Of a stretch of 64,000 nucleotides of DNA, positions 24,627 through 32,220 are shown one piece after another. The DNA is from Nocardiopsis kunsanensis DSM 44524. GTDB lineage: Bacteria; Actinomycetota; Actinomycetes; Streptosporangiales; Streptosporangiaceae. Positions within the stretch are counted from its first letter, which is position 1. Each line of letters opens with the position of its first letter. The DNA lies in the NCBI RefSeq assembly GCF_000340965.1, contig NZ_ANAY01000026.1, forward strand, positions 23,479 through 87,478, written 5' to 3'. The notes under the pieces are model-generated. The model made no database searches and was not told the DNA's origin. It worked only from the letters and a program-made list of their open reading frames with translations. Made by a program: the position numbers and the translations under genes.

Positions 24627-25187
24627 TTGAGCTCGCAGCTGCGTCCCACGGACGTCAAACGCCTGAACCGCCAATGGCGCAGGCGCACCGAGGGGCGGCT
24701 CGCCCTTCTGGTCGAGTCCGTCACCCAGCCCTTCAATCTGGGGTCCATCCTTCGTACCTGTGCCACTTTGGGCGTGGACCACCTCTGGCTCACCGGCAAC
24801 AGCGCCGACCCCGAGGACCCCAAGGTCGGCAAGACCGCGCTGGGCACCGCCGCCAAGGTCGACCACACCCGCCTGGCCACCACCGGTCAGGCGCTCGAGG
24901 CCGCCCGCGCCGACGGGTTCGAGGTCGTGGCCCTGGAACTGGCCAAGAACGCCGTGCCCCTGCACGCGGCCCCGCTCGAGGGCGATGTGTGCCTGGCGGT
25001 GGGCGCTGAGGACCACGGCTGTTCCCCCGCCCTGTTGTCGGGGGCCGACGCCATCACCTACATTCCTCAGATCGGTCGGGTCGGATCGCTCAACGTGGCC
25101 GTGGCCACCGCGATCGCCCTCGCCGAGATCCGCCGCCGCGAATGGTCCGGCTTCGGCGACGACGCCGACGCCCCCGTCGGCAGCTGA
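24627..25187 (+). CDS. SpoU/TrmH-family RNA 2'-O-methyltransferase
   Basis: Encodes 186 aa. SPOUT knot motifs are visible: motif 1 in PFNLGSILRTCATLGV (catalytic Arg in LRT), motif 2 in VCLAVGAEDHGCSP and motif 3 in IPQIGRVGSLNVAVATAIAL. The length and lack of an N-terminal L30-like domain fit TrmH/TrmL-type tRNA methyltransferases. The start is TTG 24627 with GAGGAAG just upstream. It is expressed in the same direction as the preceding methyltransferase gene, 119 nt away. Confidence 0.9.
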   Translation: MSSQLRPTDVKRLNRQWRRRTEGRLALLVESVTQPFNLGSILRTCATLGVDHLWLTGNSADPEDPKVGKTALGTAAKVDHTRLATTGQALEAARADGFEVVALELAKNAVPLHAAPLEGDVCLAVGAEDHGCSPALLSGADAITYIPQIGRVGSLNVAVATAIALAEIRRREWSGFGDDADAPVGS

Positions 25188-25311
25188 AGGGGACGTACGG
25201 GAACTTTTCGTTCGTCTCTGGCGTCCTTGTCTTCACATGACCCACTCCGGTCGCACACCCGACGCGCTACGGCGCAGAGAGAGGAACAGTGGATCCGTCT
25301 CGAAGTACCAG

Positions 25312-25430
25312 CAGCATCCCTGCGGGATGCTGTGACCCCGAGTCCGACGAGCCCCCTTCTTGGAAGGGCACGCACCGAGACCCTGACCCCGCCGGACACG
25401 GGGTCCTCCCCCGCATGGCGGTGCGTGCCC
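25312..25430 (+). promoter_or_regulatory. Highly structured leader of the CNNM/CorC operon
   Basis: Three nested or serial stems. A perfect 9-bp hairpin CAGCATCCC-TGC-GGGATGCTG spans 25312-25332. Outer 12-bp arms GGGCACGCACCG (25366-25377) and CGGTGCGTGCCC (25419-25430) enclose a 7-bp stem GACCCCG/CGGGGTC (25385-25391, 25399-25405). The outer stem ends one base before the ATG and covers the place where a ribosome site would be. It does not match M-box or yybP-ykoY as I know them. A cis-acting ion sensor is an inference from the downstream gene family. Confidence 0.6.
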
Positions 25431-25431
25431 G

Positions 25432-26811
25432 ATGACGAGCACTGTCCTGGGTACCGTCCTCGGCGCCCTGGTGGTCTTCCTGATCACCGTCCTGACCGGC
25501 TACTTCGTCGCGCAGGAGTTCGGCTACGTGGCCGTGGACCGTTCGCGGGTCCGCGCCCGTGCCTCGGCCGGTGACACCGGCGCCCGACGTGTACTGAACA
25601 TCACCAAGCGCACTTCGTTCATGCTCTCCGGTGCCCAGCTGGGCATCACCGTGACCACCCTGCTGGTGGGTTACGTCGCCGAACCGATGATCGGTGAGGG
25701 CGTGGGAGAGCTCCTCGGCGTGGCCGGGGTCCCCCCAGGAACCGGCCTGGCGATCGGTATCGCCCTCGCCATGCTGTTCTCCACCGTCATCCAGATGGTC
25801 TTCGGCGAGCTCTTCGCCAAGAACCTGGCCATCGCCCGGCCCGAGCCGGTCGCACGCTGGCTGTCGCTGTCCACGCAGCTCTACCTCAAGGCCTTCGGAC
25901 CGGTCATCTGGCTGTTCGACCAGGCCTCGATCCGGTTGCTCAAGCTCGTGGGCATCACCCCGGTCGAGGACGTCCAGCACGCGGCGACCCCGCGTGACCT
26001 GGAGAGCATCATCGCCGAGTCCCGCCAGAGCGGCGACCTGCCCGCCGAGCTGTCCACCCTGCTGGACCGCACCCTGGACTTCCACGAGTCCACCGCCGGG
26101 CACGCCATGATCCCGCGCCCGGAGGTCACCACGGTCGAGGTCAACGAGCCGGTCAGCCGGGTCGTGGAACTCATGGCCTCCGACCACTCGCGTTTCCCGG
26201 TCCTGGGCGAGGGCGTCGACGACATCGTGGGCGTGATCTGCCTGCGCGACGTACTGACCCTGGAGGAGCGCGACCTGTCGGGCATCGAGGTCCAGGAGGT
26301 GGCCCGCGAGACCATCATGGTCCCGACCTCGCTGCCCCTGCCCTCGCTCCTGGACCGCTTGCGCGAGGCCGGTGAGGAGTTCGCCTGCGTGGTGGACGAG
26401 TACGGCGGTCTGGCCGGGGTCGTGACCACGGAGGACCTGGCCGAGGAACTGGTCGGCGAGATCGCCGACGAGCACACCCCTGAGGAGGAGTCCCCCGCTC
26501 CCCTGGACGGGGACGGCAGCTACCTCATCCCTGGGGCGCTGCACATCGACGAGGTCGAGCGTCTCATCGGCCACGACCTGCCCGAGGGCGACTACGAGAC
26601 CATAGGCGGGCTGGTCATCCACGAGCTGCACCGGCTGCCCCGTCCGGGTGACGGTGTCGACCTGGTTCTGCCGCGTCCGGCCGGCGCCCACGAGGGCGAC
26701 CCGGACATGGCTCTGACGATGGTGGTCAACACCGTCCAGCGCCACGTCCCCCACACTGTGGAACTGCAGTTGCACGAGATCGAGAACGGTTCCCAGGAGG
26801 TGCGGGCATGA
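25432..26811 (+). CDS. CNNM/CorC-type transporter (DUF21 + CBS + CorC-HlyC), first copy
   Basis: Encodes 459 aa. A DUF21/CNNM membrane domain covers about residues 1-200 (GYFVAQEFGYVAVDRSRVRA, SGAQLGITVTTLLVGYVAEP, VFGELFAKNLAIARP). Then come two CBS domains (about 215-345; MIPRPEVTTVEV, FACVVDEYGGLAGVVTTEDL) and a CorC_HlyC domain (about 365-445; YETIGGLVIHELHRLPRPGD). The family exports Mg2+/Co2+ or regulates their transport. There is no good Shine-Dalgarno before ATG 25432; the leader stem occupies that position. It overlaps the next gene by four bases. Confidence 0.92.
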   Translation: MTSTVLGTVLGALVVFLITVLTGYFVAQEFGYVAVDRSRVRARASAGDTGARRVLNITKRTSFMLSGAQLGITVTTLLVGYVAEPMIGEGVGELLGVAGVPPGTGLAIGIALAMLFSTVIQMVFGELFAKNLAIARPEPVARWLSLSTQLYLKAFGPVIWLFDQASIRLLKLVGITPVEDVQHAATPRDLESIIAESRQSGDLPAELSTLLDRTLDFHESTAGHAMIPRPEVTTVEVNEPVSRVVELMASDHSRFPVLGEGVDDIVGVICLRDVLTLEERDLSGIEVQEVARETIMVPTSLPLPSLLDRLREAGEEFACVVDEYGGLAGVVTTEDLAEELVGEIADEHTPEEESPAPLDGDGSYLIPGALHIDEVERLIGHDLPEGDYETIGGLVIHELHRLPRPGDGVDLVLPRPAGAHEGDPDMALTMVVNTVQRHVPHTVELQLHEIENGSQEVRA

Positions 26812-27824
26812 GTGACATGAACATCTGGCTGGCCCTGGGGCTGACCGTCCTGTTCATCGCGCTGAGCGGCTATTTCGTGGCGATCGAGTTCGCTCTGGTG
26901 GCGGCCCGCCGCTACCGGCTGGAACAGGCCGCGCACACCAGCGCCTCGGCCCGGGCGGCGCTCAAGAGCGCCCGTGACCTGTCGTTGCTGCTGGCCGGTT
27001 CGCAGTTGGGCATCACCCTGGCCACGCTGGCCCTGGGCGCGGTCTCCAAACCGGCCTTCCAGAACCTGTTGGAGCCGCTGTTCGGCGGGCTGCCCGGTGC
27101 GGTCGGCTACGTGCTCTCGTTCACGTTCTCGCTGATCATCGTGACGTTCCTGCACCTGGTGGTGGGTGAGATGGCGCCCAAGTCCTGGGCGATCTCGCAT
27201 CCGGAGAAGTCGGCGACGCTGCTGGCGATCCCGATGCGGGCCTTCATGTGGGTGACCCGCCCGGCCCTGGTGATGCTGAACGGCATGGCCAACTGGTGCC
27301 TGCACCGGTTCGGGGTCCAGGCGGTGGACGAGCTCTCCAGCGGCCACAACCCCGAGGACGTGCGCGAGCTGGTCGACCACTCGGCCAAGGCCGGGGCGTT
27401 GGAGCCCGAGCGCCGCGACCAGCTGGCCACGGCGCTGGAGGTCAACTCCCGGCCACTGAGCGAGATCGTCACCCCGCGCGAGGAGATCGCCTGGGTACAC
27501 CCCGAGGACGGCGTGGAGCGCATCAAGCAGGTCTCTCGCGAGTCCACGCACCTGCGTCTGGTGGTGGCCGAGCAGGACGAGGACGTGGCGGTGGGGGTGT
27601 TGCACGTACGGGAGGCGCTGACCAGCCCTGCCGGCACCACCGCCGCGGACCTGATGCGCCCGGTGCTGACGCTGCCGGCGACCACACCGATGTACTCGGC
27701 GATGAGCATCATGCGTGACAGCCGCAGCCACCTGTCGTTGGTGGAGCGCGACGGCGACCTCATCGGCCTGGTCACCCTGCAGGACGTCCTCGACCGCCTG
27801 TTGCTGCTGGAGACAGCGGTCTGA
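26808..27824 (+). CDS. CNNM/CorC-type transporter, second copy without CorC_HlyC domain
   Basis: Encodes 338 aa. DUF21 membrane domain (about 1-195; SGYFVAIEFALVAARRYRLE, GSQLGITLATLALG, VGEMAPKSWAISHPE) plus a CBS pair (about 215-335; LSLVERDGDLIGLVTLQDVL). It lacks the C-terminal CorC_HlyC domain of its neighbour. ATG 26808 overlaps the upstream stop (ATGA), so the two are cotranslated and may form a heteromeric transporter. Confidence 0.92.
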   Translation: MSDMNIWLALGLTVLFIALSGYFVAIEFALVAARRYRLEQAAHTSASARAALKSARDLSLLLAGSQLGITLATLALGAVSKPAFQNLLEPLFGGLPGAVGYVLSFTFSLIIVTFLHLVVGEMAPKSWAISHPEKSATLLAIPMRAFMWVTRPALVMLNGMANWCLHRFGVQAVDELSSGHNPEDVRELVDHSAKAGALEPERRDQLATALEVNSRPLSEIVTPREEIAWVHPEDGVERIKQVSRESTHLRLVVAEQDEDVAVGVLHVREALTSPAGTTAADLMRPVLTLPATTPMYSAMSIMRDSRSHLSLVERDGDLIGLVTLQDVLDRLLLLETAV

Positions 27825-27964
27825 GGTAGGAGCGGCCCGTTGCCGGCAGAAGGGGTGGAGGGGATCCGTGTGGTCCGCCTCCGCCCCTTCTTCCTGTCGG
27901 GGCCGTGTCGGCCGGGGAGAGCGTTCCTCCGGGCGGGCTCCGCCCCGGCTCTCCCGAGCACAGC

Positions 27965-28000
27965 GAAGGGCCGGGCACGCCTGGGCGTGCCCGGCCCTTC
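27965..28000. terminator. Bidirectional hairpin terminator
   Basis: Perfect 16-bp arms, GAAGGGCCGGGCACGC and its complement, around a CTGG loop, placed between the convergent ends of the CNNM operon and the OhrR-Ohr frame. Confidence 0.8.
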
Positions 28001-28015
28001 GACCGGTGCGGGTTC

Positions 28016-28441
28016 CTAGGCGGCCTTGGCCGTCAGGTTCACCTCGATGTTGCCGCGCGTGGCGCGGGAGTACGGGCAGTTCTGGTGTGCGTCCTCCACC
28101 AGCTTCTCGGCGGTGGCCTGGTCGACGCCGCCGATGGTCACGGTCAGGTCCACGGCGATGTCCAGCCCGTCATCGGACTTGCCCAGGCCGACCTGTGCGT
28201 CGACGGTGGACTCACCGATCTCGGTCTTGGACTCACGGGCGACCTTGCGCAGGGCCCCGTGGAAGCAGGCGCCGTAGCCCACGGCGAAGAGCTGCTCCGG
28301 GTTGGTGCCGGGACCGTCGTCGCCGCCCAGCCCCTGGGGCACGGACAGGTCGACCTCGAGACGGCCGTCGTCGGTCTTGCCGTGGCCCTTGCGGCCCTCG
28401 CCGGTGACGGTGGCGTTCGCGGTGTACAGGGTCTGTGCCAT
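28016..28441 (-). CDS. ohr: Organic hydroperoxide resistance protein Ohr (internal start)
   Basis: Alternative product of the 3' part of the same frame: 141 aa, the normal Ohr length, starting MAQTLYTANATVTGEGRKGH. It is a thiol peroxidase of the OsmC fold, with Cys59 and Cys122 as peroxidatic and resolving residues. The Shine-Dalgarno-like GAGAGG before ATG 28441 makes separate translation likely. Listed separately because annotation pipelines may split the frame here. Confidence 0.65.
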   Translation of the reverse strand: MAQTLYTANATVTGEGRKGHGKTDDGRLEVDLSVPQGLGGDDGPGTNPEQLFAVGYGACFHGALRKVARESKTEIGESTVDAQVGLGKSDDGLDIAVDLTVTIGGVDQATAEKLVEDAHQNCPYSRATRGNIEVNLTAKAA

Positions 28442-28963
28442 CAGTGCCTCTCTCGGCCCTCGACGGGGCCTTGTCTCGTCGGTGTGTTCGGGATCCTGCC
28501 CGGGCCGGGTACGTTCTTCCCGGCCCTCCACCGCGCGGGTGACCGCGTCCAGGCTCTCCCTCAGGACACGGGCCCGTTCGGTGGACAGTTCGGTGGCGCA
28601 CAGCAGGGCGTCGGGGACACTGTGTGCGTGCTCGCGCAGACGGGCTCCGTCCTCGGTCACGGCGACCACGACCACCCGTTCGTCCTCGGCGGCGCGCTCA
28701 CGGGTGAGCAACCCGGCCCCCTGCAGGCGGCGCAGCAGGGGCGAGAGTGTGCCCGAGTCCAGGTGCAGGGCGCGGCCGAGCTCCTTGACGGTCAGGGAGC
28801 CGCGTTCCCAGAGCACGAGCATGACCAGGTACTGGGGGTAGGTCAGCCCCAGATCCTCCAGAAGCTCCCGGTAGAGCCCGGTCAGGGCCCGGGAGGCGGT
28901 GTAGAGGGAGAAGCACAGCTGGTTGTCGAGCGCGAGCTGGTCGGTCCCGGTGTCCTCGGTCAC
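28016..28963 (-). CDS. OhrR and Ohr in one continuous reading frame
   Basis: A 315-aa frame without an internal stop. Residues 1-150 are a MarR-type organic-peroxide sensor: Cys17 in NQLCFSLYTASRAL equals the reactive Cys of Bacillus OhrR, followed by LTYPQYLVMLVLWERG and LHLDSGTLSPLLRRL. After a Pro/Glu/Arg linker, residues 175-315 are complete Ohr peroxidase with Cys233 (GYGACFHGAL) and Cys296 (NCPYSRATRG). These are normally two genes. ATG 28441, at the linker end, has GAGAGG five bases upstream, so Ohr can also be made alone. Either a true regulator-enzyme fusion or two proteins from one open frame. Confidence 0.85.
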   Translation of the reverse strand: MTEDTGTDQLALDNQLCFSLYTASRALTGLYRELLEDLGLTYPQYLVMLVLWERGSLTVKELGRALHLDSGTLSPLLRRLQGAGLLTRERAAEDERVVVVAVTEDGARLREHAHSVPDALLCATELSTERARVLRESLDAVTRAVEGREERTRPGQDPEHTDETRPRRGPREALMAQTLYTANATVTGEGRKGHGKTDDGRLEVDLSVPQGLGGDDGPGTNPEQLFAVGYGACFHGALRKVARESKTEIGESTVDAQVGLGKSDDGLDIAVDLTVTIGGVDQATAEKLVEDAHQNCPYSRATRGNIEVNLTAKAA

Positions 28964-29011
28964 GGCCTACCCCCTCTCCCTGGATCCTCTCCCACGTTAA
29001 CAAAACCCGAT

Positions 29012-29049
29012 CGCGCCCAACAAGGTTGTGGGCAACCTTGTTGGGCGCG
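29012..29049. promoter_or_regulatory. 17-bp-arm palindrome upstream of OhrR-Ohr
   Basis: Perfect inverted repeat with arms CGCGCCCAACAAGGTTG and its complement around TGGG. It sits 49 bp before the OhrR start and 40 bp after the ALDH stop. The A/T-rich core CAACAAGGTTG fits an OhrR operator; the long stem would also end ALDH transcription. It may serve as both. Confidence 0.65.
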
Positions 29050-29089
29050 GCGGCCCCCCGCCTCCACGGCGGAGGGCCCGGTGGTCCGG

Positions 29090-30637
29090 TCAGAGGAAGC
29101 GCACCCCCTGGGCCAGTGGCAGCTCGCCCCCGTAGTTGACGGTGTTGGTGGCTCGGCGCATGTAGGACCTCCAGGCGTCCGAACCCGATTCGCGCCCGCC
29201 GCCGGTGTCCTTCTCGCCCCCGAAGGCACCACCGATCTCGGCGCCCGAGGTGCCGATGTTGACGTTGACGATGCCGCAGTCCGAGCCCGAGGCCGCCAGG
29301 AAACGCTCGGCCTCGGCCTGGTCCTGGGTGAAGACCGCCGAGGACAACCCCTGGGGCACGTCGTTGTGCAACCGCACCGCCTCGTCGAACGTGCGGTAGG
29401 TCAGCACGTACAGGATCGGCGCGAAGGTCTCCTGGCGCACGACGTCGGTCTGCTCGGGCATGCGCACCACGGCCGGCTCGACGTAGTAGGCGTCGGCGGC
29501 CTCCTTCTCCAGGCACCGCGCACCACCCACCAGGATCCGGCCGCCCTCGGCCTCGGCCTGCTCCAGGGCCGACCGCATCGCGCTGTGTGCGCGCTCGGCC
29601 ACCAGCGGCCCCACCAGCGTCTCCTCCTGGTAGGGGTCTCCGATGCGTTCGCGCAGTTGCCCGTAGGCGTCCACGACACGCTCGACCAACTGGTCGACGA
29701 CGTCCTCGTGCACGATGAGCCGCCGGAGCGTGGTGCAGCGCTGTCCTGCCGTACCGGCCGCGGCGAACACACTGCCGCGCGCTGCCAGGTCCAGGTCGGC
29801 CGAGGGTGTGACCACCGCCGCGTTGTTGCCACCCAGCTCCAACAGACAGCGGCCCATACGCGCGGCCACCTTCGGCGCCACCGTGCGGCCCATGGCGGTG
29901 GAACCGGTCGCGGACAGCAGCTCCACCCGCTCGTCCTCGACCAGGGCCTGGCCGACGTGTGCATCACCCAGTACCAGCCGGTGCACGTCGGCGGGGGCGC
30001 CCACGTCCTCGGCGGCGCGCTGGAGCAGGGCGTGGCAGCCCAGCGCCGTCAACGGGGTCAGTTCCGAGGGTTTCCACACCACCGTGTTGCCGCACACCAG
30101 CGCCACACAGGTGTTCCACGACCACACCGCCACAGGGAAGTTGAAGGCGCTGATCACACCGACCACGCCCAGCGGGTGCCAGGTCTCCATGAGCCGGTGG
30201 CCGGGCCGTTCCGAAGGCATGGTGCGCCCGTACAGCTGTCGGGACAGCCCCAGAGCGAACTCGCAGATGTCGATCATCTCCTGGACCTCGCCCAGGGCCT
30301 CGGAACGGATCTTGCCGACCTCGATCGTCACCAGCTCGGCCAGGTCGGCCTTGTGCTCGCGCAGCAGCTCACCGAAGCGGCGCACGAGCTGTCCGCGCTC
30401 GGGTGCGGGGGTGTCGCGCCAGGTGGAGGCGAAGGTGTCCTGGGCCGTGCCCACGACGCGACCGACGGACTCGGGGGTGTCGTGCTCGAGGGGGAACAGG
30501 TTCTGCCCGGTGATGGGGGTGCGGGCCGTGCCGGCCGCTCCGACCGGTTCGGGCAACCGGGCCAGGCCGCACCGCTCCAGGGCAGTACGCGCCCGCTGCG
30601 CCAGGACTTCGGTCTCGGGGAGGGCAGCAGTCTGCAT
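29090..30637 (-). CDS. ALDH7-type dehydrogenase, probably piperideine-6-carboxylate / alpha-aminoadipate semialdehyde dehydrogenase
   Basis: Encodes 515 aa. The subfamily is set by the C-terminal signature FGGEKDTGGGRESGSDAWRS, typical of ALDH7 (antiquitin) enzymes that oxidise the lysine-derived semialdehyde. NAD-site motifs are FNFPVAVWSWNTCVAL and TVVWKPSELTPLT; the catalytic Glu is in LLELGGNNAAVV and the Cys in AGTAGQRCTTLRRL. ATG 30637 follows GGAGAGAG. No lysine aminotransferase gene is adjacent, so a role in lysine degradation is inferred from family only. Confidence 0.9.
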   Translation of the reverse strand: MQTAALPETEVLAQRARTALERCGLARLPEPVGAAGTARTPITGQNLFPLEHDTPESVGRVVGTAQDTFASTWRDTPAPERGQLVRRFGELLREHKADLAELVTIEVGKIRSEALGEVQEMIDICEFALGLSRQLYGRTMPSERPGHRLMETWHPLGVVGVISAFNFPVAVWSWNTCVALVCGNTVVWKPSELTPLTALGCHALLQRAAEDVGAPADVHRLVLGDAHVGQALVEDERVELLSATGSTAMGRTVAPKVAARMGRCLLELGGNNAAVVTPSADLDLAARGSVFAAAGTAGQRCTTLRRLIVHEDVVDQLVERVVDAYGQLRERIGDPYQEETLVGPLVAERAHSAMRSALEQAEAEGGRILVGGARCLEKEAADAYYVEPAVVRMPEQTDVVRQETFAPILYVLTYRTFDEAVRLHNDVPQGLSSAVFTQDQAEAERFLAASGSDCGIVNVNIGTSGAEIGGAFGGEKDTGGGRESGSDAWRSYMRRATNTVNYGGELPLAQGVRFL

Positions 30638-30872
30638 GTGTTTCTCTCTCCGTTGAGAGGGACGGCGGTCACACCACACCCTGCCAAGTCCGGGGCCGCC
30701 GGTCCAGACCTGGGCCCGCACACCTGGATCTCCCCTCTGCCCCGCCCGGAGCCGCGTCCGGCCGCGCGCCGGGACCCCGGCGGCGTTAGGCTGGTTACCC
30801 GGACATGCAGGGCCGCCCGTGCCCCGACCGACCCCCCCCCTCGACCCCGCTCCCGACACCAGTCTGTGACCC

Positions 30873-31922
30873 GTGTACCACGACACCACGCCCGAAGAGG
30901 CCCGCGCCGGCCTTCCCGAGCCCCGTCGGCTGTTGGCCCGTTCCGGTTTCGCCGCGGCCGAGCCCCTGTTCACCGCCGACCTGGGGGACGCCCGGGACTT
31001 GAACCAGGCCCGCGAGGTGGTGGCTGCGCACGGGTCGCGCCTGTGGACCGAGGCCACCCGGACCGGAGTGGACGAACTCGACGACCGTCCCCTGTACTGG
31101 GCCCGGCTGGTTCTGGCCTCGCGGCTACGCGCCTGGCGGCCCTCCTTCCCCCTGGAGGCCGGCCGGCGCGCTGAGCTCATGCGGGTCCTGGAGGTGGAGT
31201 CGCGCGGGATCACCGACCTGGACTTCCCGCCCGGGGAGCGGTGGGTGCGCGTGGTCGTGACCGGCTTCGACCCCTTCCGGTTGGACGAGGACCCGGCCGG
31301 CTCCAACCCTTCCGGGGTCGCGGCCCTGGACCTGAACGGATGGACCTTTCCCGTGGGACGCCGTACCGCTGTGGTACGCACGGCGATCTTCCCGGTGCGC
31401 TGGGACGACTTCGACGAGGGTCTGGTGGAGCAGGCCCTGGCCCCCCGGTACGGGCGTGCCGAGGCGGTTCTGACCCTGAGCCGCGGCCGGTCGGGCCGTT
31501 TCGACCTGGAGGTGTGGAACGGGGCCCGGCGCGGTGGCGGGGCCGACAACCTGGGGGTGCGGCGCAGCGGTCCCGTCCCGGTCTCCGAGGGCCCCGAGTG
31601 GACCCGTACGTCGCTGCCCACCGGGGAGATGGTCGAGGCCGCCCCGGGCCCCTTCCCCGTGGTGGTCAACACCCACGTGGCCGAGGGCGATCCCGAGGTC
31701 GAGCGGCCCGGGGGCCCCACCCGGGGATCGGTGGCGGTGCGCGGTGGCGGCGGTGACTACCTGTCCAACGAGATCGCCTACCGAAACACTCTCCTGCGGG
31801 ACCGCAGCGGCCACGACCTTCCGGCCGGACACGTGCACCTTCCCGAGGAACAGGGCCCGGAGGTGCTGGCCCAGACCCGCGCTCTGGTGGCGGCGGTGGC
31901 CGGGGCGGCCCTGCCCCGGTGA
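30873..31922 (+). CDS. Pyroglutamyl-peptidase I-like protein with Cys replaced by Ser
   Basis: Encodes 349 aa; the peptidase family C15 core (about 215 aa) starts near residue 125. The family opening VVVTGFDPFRLDEDPAGSNP is clear. The nucleophile motif, usually a Cys before Asn in TYVCN, reads DYLSNEIAYRNTLL with Ser298. The His motif GHVHLPEEQG (His322) is kept. The first about 120 residues have no recognised domain. With Ser in place of Cys it may be inactive or a different hydrolase. GTG 30873 lacks a good ribosome site. Confidence 0.78.
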   Translation: MYHDTTPEEARAGLPEPRRLLARSGFAAAEPLFTADLGDARDLNQAREVVAAHGSRLWTEATRTGVDELDDRPLYWARLVLASRLRAWRPSFPLEAGRRAELMRVLEVESRGITDLDFPPGERWVRVVVTGFDPFRLDEDPAGSNPSGVAALDLNGWTFPVGRRTAVVRTAIFPVRWDDFDEGLVEQALAPRYGRAEAVLTLSRGRSGRFDLEVWNGARRGGGADNLGVRRSGPVPVSEGPEWTRTSLPTGEMVEAAPGPFPVVVNTHVAEGDPEVERPGGPTRGSVAVRGGGGDYLSNEIAYRNTLLRDRSGHDLPAGHVHLPEEQGPEVLAQTRALVAAVAGAALPR

Positions 31923-32220
31923 CCCACGTGAGCTCTCCTCGACACACGGCCCTGTTCCCGGGGCCGGACCGGTTCTGATGCCTGTTCCTGGTCCGCTGGG
32001 GCCGGTCGTCCGTGCAGAACGGCGGGGGGCCTCCGCCCGAAAGGCCGCTGTGCGGGGCCTGTGGCCTTCCCCGGCACCAGGTCCCGGTCCTGGGGAAGCC
32101 GGAGACCGGAACACCGAAGATCCGACAAGTCGGAAATTTCTCAGGCAATGGATCACCCAGGGTAGCCAATTGATCGCATAGGATTCACACCCCCTGCCCC
32201 TGCTCCGATATGGTCCCCCC
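31923..32220. promoter_or_regulatory. 298-bp promoter region of the first deacetylase gene
   Basis: Nothing coding. An AT-rich stretch at 32140-32190 (CCAATTGATCGCATAGGATT) is the likely promoter; CATAGGAT resembles a -10 element. Confidence 0.4.

Noticed and set aside
27905..31174. 1089-codon plus-strand frame
   Set aside because: Antisense of OhrR-Ohr and the ALDH7 gene, whose motifs and ribosome sites are clear on the other strand.
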